From assembly GCA_947462335.1 (NCBI GenBank), contig OX381704.1:47992942-48056941 (forward strand): a stretch of 64,000 nucleotides of DNA, in the 5' to 3' direction. Of the stretch, positions 47,280 to 57,400 are shown one piece after another. The first letter of the stretch is position 1. Each line of letters begins with the position of its first letter. Under the pieces are notes generated by a model. That model did no database searches, was not told the DNA's origin, and saw only the letters and a program-made list of their open reading frames with translations. Source of the stretch: Harmothoe impar (lineage: Eukaryota; Annelida; Polychaeta; Phyllodocida; Polynoidae). The translations under genes were made by a program, and so were the position numbers.

Positions 47280-47745
47280 GGCAGAAAACTGCCACGCCCA
47301 CTTTAGGAAGGGGAGATTGAAAACACCAGTGACGCGACCCACAGTCGTGAACACAGGCTACATACCCGTCCCTATAGCGCCGTGAAACACCTCACAAATG
47401 CCGCAAGCCATCGATCATCCTGATGTCACAAATCGGGCAATTTATTGTAAAACAGATCCCAACTCGCCCTCCGATATTGTCCAAGAGTTGCCCCAATCAT
47501 GTTGACGTCCGACATCTTTACGTCATGTGGCCGGCCGTACGAAGCTATATGGGTCACATGACCGGTAGCGCCGCTCTGATTGGTCAGACGAATGTCAACA
47601 AGTTGACTGCTCTTCGCTGGAACCGTGAAGATGGTGGGCCGAGTGTGCTCTGGTTCGGACCGCTGTTACTAATACGGAAGGATTTCCCCCATTCAATCGT
47701 TACCACACACACATCGCAGTGCCACTAGCATGTTCTCATTCTAAG
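47280..47745 (+). promoter_or_regulatory. CpG-rich promoter-like region with possible first exon
   Basis: The GC-rich patch holds a CRE-like TTTACGTCA (ending 47525), the palindromic E-box GTCACATGAC (47553), an inverted CCAAT (47579) and, after about 160 bases, a strong splice donor AAG|GTACGT (47745/47746). This is the layout of a promoter with a mostly non-coding first exon reading right. Any downstream exons would lie beyond the retrotransposon. The only candidate seen is at 63964. Inference from motifs. Confidence 0.35.
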
Positions 47746-48039
47746 GTACGTACCCTTATTCAGCAGGACGCAGGGTTTCATGGCCCTGCTACGTGGGATA
47801 TGTTCGCCAACAGTAGTAATGTATTCCCGTGCTTGGAGTTGATTATGCAGGCGGGTCGGCCATAAGCACTGCCCTGCGCGCCCATTCCCCACATCGTCAT
47901 TCAAAATCCCCAGCTCCAAGCTCCACGGGCCATTTATCCTCTGTATCCTACTGTGAAGCTACCATTTGGTTCTTTCAATATAGGGTTTATTTTTCAGATG
48001 GGACGGGATGGTACTTATTTTTTGGTGGGGTGTATTTGT

Positions 48040-48280
48040 TGACGTGACCGTCCCGGGCCGGGTGGGAAGGGTGGCCGGAGGAAGGGTGGGAAGAGCCCCG
48101 GCGTCAGCGGGGGGAGAGGCCGGGGCGGTCCGGGCTGCGGCATGCTGGTGCTGCTAGCATCACCAGGACGTGTGCAGCAGCCGCAGGAGCAGGTCCACCA
48201 TCTGGTGGTGCATGGGGCAGGGCCTCACACAGCTGCACATCTCTACTCGGCCACAGAATAGAGCTACAGTGCTGCCGGTA
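48040..48280. other. G-rich low-complexity patch
   Basis: Strand-biased GGTGGGAAGGGTGGCCGGAG-type sequence followed by a CAG/CTG-rich stretch. The minus-strand frame (48104-48298) is compositional. No family recognised. Confidence 0.35.
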
Positions 48281-48339
48281 GATTCTACACCTCATCAAAG
48301 CCTGACAAAGGCTAGATCTAGAAAGTAGAAGACCCTCGA

Positions 48340-48720
48340 ATCTCGACAGTGGGCTATAGCATACTATATAGGCCTAGCCTAGATGGTAGATGAGTTATGA
48401 TAGACCTACCCCGGTACTGAAACCGGCTCATGCAAATCTAGAACTAGAACCTAGAAATAGAAGGATAATTCTACTACATGTACTGCCATTTTAATACCGG
48501 TACTGGTACTTGGTAGACTCTAGTCATAGATTAGATATACAAATGTTCACATACGGTACCGGTAGATCTACCGTAAGTATATATTATAGAGAATTTAGCC
48601 CATTTTTAAATTTAGGCCTAATCTATAACATATACCGTAGGCCTACCCGGTATATATGTAGGGCTAGTAGGGCAAGATGAATACCGGTACCATTATAGAT
48701 CTCAATTCTGATGCATGCAT
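48340..48720. repeat. Palindromic-hexamer-rich low-complexity DNA
   Basis: Dense recurrence of TCTAGA, AGGCCTA, TACCGGTA and GGTACC in irregular order. It does not form a simple tandem array. Nothing coding. Confidence 0.45.
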
Positions 48721-49558
48721 TGTTATTCTGAAGTGAAGTGGACACTCAAGACAAGATAACACATCTGCTGTCTCAAGTGTTTACTTTAAAATCTCATCTC
48801 TAGGCTACCATAGTGGCGTAGAATCTATAATTTCCCGCATTGGACTTTAATACAGTAGATATCAACCTGTTTAGATCTAGGTAAATAAGACAGATGCAGG
48901 CCTATCTGTGTCTAGAGACTGGACAAGTAAGGTTCTAATATTTGGAATGATGACATTGTCACAAGCTCTCTATATCTACTTTACAAGGACGAGCAAATAA
49001 TGTCATTATTATGTAGACCTATGAAGCATGGATTGAGTAGGAAGGGGGGGGGGTGTCAATTATTTATGGCATTACTGGTATAAACTAAATCTAGATTCAA
49101 GAGATTCTTGTTGAATAAATTACAGATTAATAGTATGGATTATTAAGGAATTTAATAAACATCTACCAGTGCCTTGTAGAAGTAAATTCCCGTGAGTAAA
49201 ATTGAAAGGTTGGAGGTACCGGGTAATATATAAGGCTTTTTGGCATTAGATCTACCAGTAGCTAACATTAAAACAATATCTAAAACTGAGATTTTGCATG
49301 CATGAGCAGAACCCAATTGTATGAAAGGGAAATTACATATACTATATCTCTACATAGTTATCACTAATCACATGGTACTGTTTTGATACATAGATAAGAA
49401 AGGCATTTGTTATGTAACACCCTTATATCATGTAGGTCATATACATATCAGCCCAAGTGCTAAGCGAGGCTTAGAGGAGGGGCAGCATATAAAGTCAATG
49501 TTGACTGGGTACTTATTATATGTGTTGTATATAATGTAGGTCTCAGGCTGTTGACAGT

Positions 49559-49710
49559 CCACATGCCAACCAGGAGATAGAGAATATCCATATCATAGAA
49601 CTGACGCATGGGTGACCATGGAATAGGGTTACTTCCACATGCCAACCAGGAGATAGAGAATATCCATATCATAGAACTGACGCATGGGTGACCATGGAAT
49701 AGGGTTACTT
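49559..49710. repeat. 76-bp perfect tandem duplication
   Basis: Two adjacent copies, 49559-49634 and 49635-49710, starting CCACATGCCAACCAGGAG and ending GAATAGGGTTACTT, appear identical base for base. Confidence 0.95.
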
Positions 49711-50413
49711 GTACAATGTAATAAATTGCATGTAGACCTATTATACACATGATAATGGCTGACACATAATTATAACCTCGACCTACTTTTGAAAATTTGT
49801 TTCTGTCATATGTTAAAGTGGAATAGATTACACCCTGCTACTATATAGGATCTGCCAGATTATGTCCATATCAATGCCTAGATATAAGACCCAGAAACCC
49901 ACTTATAAAACACTGCTCTGGATATAACGTAAGGTATAGCTCCTTCTCCCAGGTAAAAAATGGGTCGTCGCCTGCATCCTAAATAAAACACATGAACAAA
50001 ACGATATTGTCTTTAGTACATGTGGCCTACCGGGTACTTCCAATATTCATGAATTCCAGAAAATCAGCCCTTTTCAAGTTAAAGAAAATGAATCCCTTAT
50101 GTCTTAATATTTCAGACTAAGGTGAGGGGATTCATTGAAGTTATCTCATACAGTGGTATACACATATTATGCAGAATTCCCGCATTTTTTTCTGGAATTT
50201 CTGTATTAAATTATTCTGAATGTCCTGCAGAAGGTTGACCAAAAATGCAAGATCTCCTTTTTGTCGACCAGCTCTAGGTTTCGGACAACCCAGCTATTAA
50301 CAAATGCAGATTAGTTGGTGGTGGTGTGTGTGTAGGGGGGGGGGGTATTTTGCACCCAAAAGTCGGTAGAAAAGGAGATTTATGAGGATTGAAAAACATG
50401 CAATTGACACCTC

Positions 50414-50489
50414 TTCTGATTGTGTGGACAAGGTGTCTTCTAACCTATAAACACCAGGGCCATCGTTAGTGCAGAGTGTGAATGAGTTG
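50414..50489. repeat. 73-bp minisatellite, left part split by the retrotransposon
   Basis: One unit (GATTGTGTGGACAAGGTGTC ... GTGTGAATGAGTTG) ends exactly at the left LTR. It continues at 61346. Confidence 0.93.
50486..50489. repeat. Target-site duplication GTTG, left copy
   Basis: GTTG directly precedes the left LTR and is repeated at 61346-61349 directly after the right LTR. The uninterrupted minisatellite has a single GTTG at this place. Confidence 0.85.
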
Positions 50490-50784
50490 TGTAATAGAAC
50501 TAGAAGGCGAATGCTTAACTAGGAAAGAAACACGATGAGAGGAAGTAGTATGAGAAGTAAGTATATATTGTCACTAAACATCAACAGTTACATAGGTGTA
50601 TATATCAGATTTGCAAGGAGCGACCGCTATCTATGAGCTCTAGAGTAGAACTGCCGGACTTCCTCCGCACGGCGCCTTATATGCCTCCGCGCGCCAGTGG
50701 CGCCACCTCTCGGCGCCGCCCGGAACCCCTCCTCCGCACGGCGTGCGGAGGAGCGCGGAGCCAGCTATCCTCGGCTCCGCTACA
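50490..50784 (-). repeat. 3' LTR
   Basis: 295 bp, TG...CA ends, apparently identical to 61051-61345. Contains a CATATAAGG TATA-like box read on the minus strand and a 10-bp inverted repeat TCCTCCGCAC-GGC-GTGCGGAGGA at 50730-50752. Confidence 0.96.
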
Positions 50785-50797
50785 CCCTTCCCTCTCT
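50785..50797 (-). promoter_or_regulatory. Polypurine tract
   Basis: On the minus strand AGAGAGGGAAGGG directly abuts the 3' LTR, as expected for the primer of plus-strand DNA synthesis. Confidence 0.8.
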
Positions 50798-50932
50798 ATT
50801 TCAAACCCTCCCTACTCTTTAGAATCCCTGAACTCGGTGGCCCTCTTCCACCACAGTATGAGGGATAACGGATATACTAGATTACTCAGAAGAACTATAA
50901 CGCAGTGATGAACTCTTAGGGGTAAGCATGAC

Positions 50933-51175
50933 GATGAGTCCTACTGGGCACACGGTGCCAAAGTCCTTAGTGTGGAGATGAGTGGATGAGCGGTGGGCGC
51001 TCGACCGGCGGTGCTGCCGGCCCCCCACAGGGTGACGGTGGTGAGGATGGTGATGAGTTCTACTGAGCACAACGGTGCTAACGTCCTTAACTTGGGGATG
51101 AGTGGATGAGCGGTGGGCGCCCGACCGACGGGCCATAGGGTGCCGCCGGCCCCCCACAGGGTGACGAACGATGAA
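50933..51175. repeat. 119-bp direct repeat in the 3' untranslated part
   Basis: Two copies start at 50933 and 51052 (GATGAGTCCTACTGGGCAC and GATGAGTTCTACTGAGCAC) and share GATGAGTGGATGAGCGGTGG and CCGGCCCCCCACAGGGTGAC. The short frames here are not treated as genes. Confidence 0.85.
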
Positions 51176-51470
51176 TGATGAGGCCTCGTCGCCCGTCGCT
51201 GGCGGTGGCGCTGCTTTCCGGACGATGACTGACGTACCAGGGACCGTCTACGGAGGACCATCCTCCCTCTGTAATAACCAAGACATGGGTTAACTCCACC
51301 ACTCCTTACTATTTGTCCCTCCTCCTATGGTAGCCTTACATCCCTCCTGCCCGCTTACTACTACCCCGCGCTTCCGGTACTGGTTGCGCCGACGCCCGCG
51401 TCTTCCCTCTTCCCCGAATCGCTGTCCCTCCCGTCATTATCTCTTCCCCCAACACAACAGCAGCATCCAG

Positions 51471-54400
51471 CTAATTACGCTCAATACGACTTAAGTAGGC
51501 GTGGCTCACCTGACGCGGAGACTTCGTTGGCAGGGGGCTCCGGGCTGCTAGGCGGGGCGAGCGACGTGGGCCCGCGGGTTGCGCCGACCGGAGATGGTAC
51601 CGCGTGGTGATGGACGCGATCACGTCGTATACCCCGGGTTCGATCACCCGAAGCCTGCTCATTATCTCCCCCCCCGTGGCCGAGAATTCGTCACCCATTG
51701 ACAAGGGAGGGAGGATAAAGGCGCCCCAGCGCTCCAGGCGGTTGGGGTCCCTATCCTGGACCCACCACCAGGGCATCCAGGTCGCCCGCGGGTGGTGTGG
51801 GCCCAGCACGGCGGCCGAGGCGGGTGGCCGAGGGGCCCGGGCTGGCCGACGGCCTCCGGGCGGCGTCTGCGTGTTGGTGGACGGAGCCGGGCATCGGGGA
51901 GCAGAGGCAGTTCCCCCTGCAGCCAGGTCTTCCTCTGCCTTTTCCTTGTACTTTCGGGGCACTTGGACTCCCCCCCACTGCTGGTGCGGTCGGGGCGCCG
52001 CCCGGCGCACGGTGGGGGCCGGAGCTGTAGGGGCGGGGGATCTCCACTCCTCTGGGAGCGCCGTGGTCTCCTCCTCATCCGCCACCGGAATGTTCTCTTC
52101 GGCGGGGATGGGTAGGAAGGTGGTGGCTCGGGGGGGGTCGAAGGGGGACCATTCTACGCACAGGGTAGGGGAGCGGGGTGGGAGGAGCAGGGATAATCGA
52201 CGATCCCAGACTCCTTCCTGGGTGCGACCCGGATGGATATACGCACCCTCCCCGTCGCGGCAGTGCCTCCTGATGGCCGTTACGACCTCCCCCGGGAGGT
52301 ACATGGGAGTGGGGGCTGTGGAGGCTCCTTCCGCTGTCGTAGGCAGGGCGGGAGCGCCTTCTGCCCGGCTTCGGCTCCGTCGGGAGGAGCCCAGGCGCGT
52401 ACCGCCACAGGTGGGAAGCCGAACTGTGGGAACCGGTGGGCGCGGTTCCGGCTGCACCAGCAGGGGCGCCGTTGGTGTATCCGACCCCCCCTGCGGTGCC
52501 GTAGTGGCCGGCTGGGAAGGGCTGCCAGGGGTAGGTGTGCGGGATCCGGAAGGCTCGACGGAGGGCGCCACCTGCGTACGAGGTTCCCCTCGCGCCGACA
52601 GTGGGACCCATGTTGCTGTAGCGGCGTCCCACGTCACCCCCTCCTGTTCGGGGTGGCGAAGGTCCGACGGCTCCTTCCCCCCCTTGGTGAGGTCTACGTA
52701 GAACTCTGGTTCCTCGGCCGAAGGGAGGGCCAGCAGCTGGGAGGGGGAACCTGGGGGAGTGTCGCCATCCAGCGACAGCTGGCAGTAGGTGAGCGACTCC
52801 AGGGGACGGTCCCTGGGGGACGGGTCCGTAGCGGTTGAACCCCCGGCGGCCGTCTCGGTGGTCGTTGGGGTACTGGTCGTCCTGGGGGGTGGAGTACTGG
52901 TCTTAGGGGGGGGCGAGCCTTCTGCGGCCGCCCTGCTGGCCGTCGGGGTACCCGTCGCAGGAGGGGTAGTGGAAGTCGGGTACGGTGGGGGCGTCTGCTG
53001 AGCAGGAACAGTTGGGACGTCCAGCCCCCGAGCCCGCAGGGCCTCCCGCTCCCCGGGTCCACTGCCGAATGATAAGTAAATATCTAGCTTCTTCTGCAGG
53101 ATGGCCTCCTGCAGGCGACGGCTAGTGGCGGAGAGGGCGTGTGTGGCTGCGGCCTTCTCCTCGGGTGACCTCTTCTCCAGAGGGTGGGACTGTAGCTCCG
53201 CCAGCACCGCCTCCGAGGCCGCGATGATCTCATCTTCCGCGTGGGATCGAGACGGTGCGGAGACGCCGGAGTGTAGTCGTGCGGTGGCGGATGGGGTGGG
53301 CGGGGTGGCCATGCTCAGCATAAGGTTGCGGGCTGCCGCCGCGGCCTCTTCCCCCCAGGAAGAGGCGAGGGTGGGCGGGAGCGGGCCGGGCGACCCCAGG
53401 CTGAACGCCGGCGAAGCGCCCAGGGATCCTACCGATGACGTCCCCTGCTCGGCCAGTTCCGGGGCGAGGCCCGACTCTGCCTCCTCTGTGCGGGGAAGCA
53501 TCACGCGGCGGGGGGGCGTGCTGGGGGTCGTAGCCGTCTCCGACCGGCTCCGTGCCGCGCGGGGAGGGGTCTCCTCTCCTCTGGGTGGCGTGGTGGTGAC
53601 CGTCGTTACCACCACCCGCCGGGGGGGGGACTTCGGTGGGCTGGAGGGTGGTACCACGGCCGGGCCCAACCGGTGCGCCACGGAGGCCGGGGTGGTTGGT
53701 TCTTGGAGAGTCCCTTTCGTAGGGGCGGCAGAGGACGTGGTCCTTTTCGGGGTAGCGCTGCGCCCCCTGGAGGCGGAGGTGGCAGCGACCCTCTTTGGAG
53801 CAGGAGTCAGGGAGGCGGATGCCGTCCTCTTCACACCACGCGAAGAGCCGGCGGAGGGGCTACGGCTGGCTCCTCGGCCCTCCCTGCTCAGACTCCTGGC
53901 CTTGACGGTGGGGATAATGGGGTATGGGAGGGGCATTGACTTCTCTCCCCCTTCCGCGGCCCACTCGTATTCCGGACCCCCTTCGTTCCGGTGGAACCCT
54001 CTTAAATGTCGGGGCAGGTCCCCCTTCCGCACCGACGCATAGGGGTTGCTGCCGTCCCCACCCCCACACTCGGTGCCAAAGGGGCACATCCAGCCCATCG
54101 ATTGGGAGGAATGTTTCTCTGCCTTGTGGCGGGTGAGGGACCACTTCAATGTGTAGGCCATGCCGCAGCCGGGGGCATCACAAACCCAGGAGGCGGTGGG
54201 GCTGGGACCTTTGGGGGCCTTCTTCCTCCCTGCTGCTGGTGACTTACCACCCTTGCTGGAGGAGGAGCTGGTGGAAGAGCGGCTGGAGGCCGAGGGAGCT
54301 TTGGGCTTGTCCCTGGAGGAGGAGGTGGTGCTGGAGGTCTTAGCTGCGGCGGCGGCCACATCCTTACTGGTGCTGGAGGTGGCACCCCTACTCGACGCCT

Positions 54401-57400
54401 TAGCTGCGGAGGCGGCCACAACCTTACCAACGCCCGCCTCGGCTGCGGAGGGAGCTGCGGAGGATGCCTGTTCCCTGGAGGAGCGGGCGGAGGAGGTTTT
54501 GCTATGGTGATCAGACTTGCCTTCTCGAGGTGACCGACTCCTACTCCTTCTTCTATCCTTGGTACCCCCTGCCGAGCACTCCTTTCCGTCCATCCTCGTC
54601 CTCTCTCGTGCGGAGTGGTCCCTGGAGGAGCTGCTTACTGCGGAGTGGCGGCTATTTTCCAAGATGGCGGTGTTTTGGTCTCGCTCCGCGCGAGATTCCC
54701 GTGCGGAGGGGTGATCTCGCGAGAGAGAGCGAGATTGGGACGGCTCCTCCGCAGGCGTCTTATGGGCAGACGATCTATTGAAAGTTGTTTTACTGTCTTT
54801 GCGGGGGAAGTCCAAGGGTGATTTTCTCCCCCGGGAGGGGCTACGGTCTCCCTTCCTTCCCTTGGGGATGGTAAACCCTCCTCCTGGTCCTTTCTTCCTC
54901 GTCATTTCCTTGGTTTTCTCTCTTCTCCTCCGCAAAACGCTGCTAGCCCGGCCCTCCGCAGTACCCGTATGCCAGACCTTTCGTGCGGAGGAAGCAACGC
55001 TGGCGCCATCTCTCGGCGCCCCCGGGAACTCGTTAGCTGCGGAGGAGACGATGCCGCCCCCTGGCGCTTCGGGTTGGAACGACCGTGCGGAGGATACCGC
55101 TGCGGAGGAAGGAAGGCCCGTGGGTTGTGGGGTTGTGGCAGGGGAGGGGTAAGCAGTTACCATCCTTACCGATACGGGGGTGTCCTCCGCCATCCCCTCC
55201 GGCCGGGGTGGTACTACTTTGAGCTGGTCGTAGGGTACCACCCTCATCTTCCGGCCATTCTTTATGTGGTATACCGTTGCGGATACTTTCCCGACCACTT
55301 CCCAGGGCCCGGTCCAAAGCCTTTGCAGCTTAGGACTCCGCCCCACCTTCCGCCCCGGATGATGGTAGTACACCGTGCTGCCCACCGGTATATCTTGTAG
55401 AACTGCCCGGCCGTCGTAGTTCCTCTTCTGGCGAGAGACGGCCACCCCTATACTCTCCCTAGCCACGGCATGGGCCGCCGCGGTCCCCTTCCGTAAGGAG
55501 GCGACATATCCTACTTCACTTCCCCCCACCCCCTCTTCCGTTTCCGGGTAAAGGAGGTCAAGGGGGGTGTTCGTCTCCCGGCCCAACATCATCATATTGG
55601 GCGTAATGCCCGTGGTAGAATGGACCGAGGAACGATAGGCGGAGAGGACCATAGGGAGGTGGACATCCCAGTCCTTCTGATCTTCCGCCACCACCGCGGA
55701 TAGTAGAGCTTCTATTGTCCTATTTGCCCGTTCCACCAGGCCGTCGGAGCGGGGGTTGAAGGCGCACGTGCGGGTCTGCTGGATACCCAGAAGACTCACT
55801 ACTTCTCGGAACAAGTGGGATTGGAAGTTCCTTCCTTGGTCCGAGTGTAATGTAGTGGGGCACCCTAGGCGGCAGATGACTGTCTCCACCAGGGCACGGG
55901 CCACCGTAGCGGCCTCTTGGTTAGGAAGGGCCACGGCCTCGGCCCATTTGGTGAAGTAGTCGGCCATAACCACTATGTACTTGTTACCGCGGGGGGTGAG
56001 GGGAAGGGGGCCCATTACGTCTATCGCCATTCGCTCCATAGGTAGTCCTACCCCCACGTGGCCCATGGGCGCTTTGCGAGGGTGAGGGGCCGGCTTCCTT
56101 TGTAGACAGACCTCGCAGGTAGCGGTCCAATACGTGACCTCCCGGCGGAAGTCAGGCCAGTACCAGCGCTGCTGGAGCTTGCGGATGGTGCGATCCCTTC
56201 CGAAATGTCCCACTATGCCTCCCCCATGGGCGCTCTCCCACGCCTCTTTCTTCCTTCCCTCCGGCACCAACACCTGAAAGACGCGCGGGCTTCCCGGAAC
56301 GAACCACCATCTGCCCAGCAGTTCCCTCTTCAGCTGCAGCCGGCCCAGCTGGCTAGCCAAGCATTTTATGGGGTAACCTTCCGCAGCTAGCTCCTCGGCA
56401 CTCGGTGTTATGCCCTCCTCTACCCACCTGTATACCCGCCCTACTACGGCGTCCTCCCTTTGGTCTTTCACCCAGGCCTCCCGTACTGGTTCCGCCACCT
56501 CGGGGTCACTCGCCCCTTGTCGGGTAATGGCCCGTACCGATGGAGGGATTTCTCCATCCTCTTCGTCCGTCCGTCCACATTGCCGGCAGGGAATGCGTGA
56601 AAGACCGTCCGCATTACCGTGCAGGCGTCCTGGCCGGTGTTCTATCTTGTAGTCATACGTTCCCATAATGGATATCCAACGCGCGATCTGTCCTTCGGGT
56701 TCCTTGAAGGCCATTACCCACTTGAGCGCCGCGTGATCCGTACGGATTAAGACGTTTCGCCCAAGCAGGTAGTGCCGGAACTTCTTGAGCCCAAAGATGA
56801 TGCCCAGTAACTCCCGTCGGGTGACACAGTAATTGCGCTCCGCTGGATCCAAGGTTCGGCTGCCGTATGACAGCACGACCTCCTTCTCCCCCTGTACCTG
56901 GGACAGCACGGCTCCCAGCCCGAAGTTCGAGGCGTCCGTGTCCAGGACTATTTGCCCTTCATCCTCTGGATACCCGAGGATGGGGGCTGTCATAAGCAAC
57001 TTCTGCAACATTCGGAAGGCCCCCTCGCAGTCCTCGTTCCAGCGGAAGATACGGCCCTTATCGGCTAGGGACGTCAGCGGCTTGGCAATGGTGGCAAAGT
57101 CGGGCACGAAAGAGCGATAATAGCTAGCTAACCCGACGAAGCTCCTCACTTCCGTGAGGCTCTGAGGTATGGGCCAGTCCCGAATGGACTTTATTTTCTC
57201 CGGGTCGGTGGCAATACCAGCTTCGCTAACCACGTGCCCCAAGAACCCAACCTCCCGGCGGGCCAACTGGCACTTGGATGGTTTAACCTTCAGTCCCGCA
57301 GCCTCCAATCGCTCCAAAACCTCTCCCAGGCGCCGTAGGTGACCCTCAAAGTCGTGGGAGAAGACCACTATGTCGTCAAGGTACACCAGACAGGAGGTCC

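Noticed and set aside
50882..51302. Three overlapping minus-strand frames after pol
   Set aside because: They lie over the 119-bp direct repeat, overlap each other in different frames, and resemble no envelope or accessory protein.
51604..54781. Long plus-strand open frames opposite pol (up to 365 codons)
   Set aside because: They are shadows of the GC-rich pol frame, with no domains and no initiation context. pol has clear motifs on the other strand.
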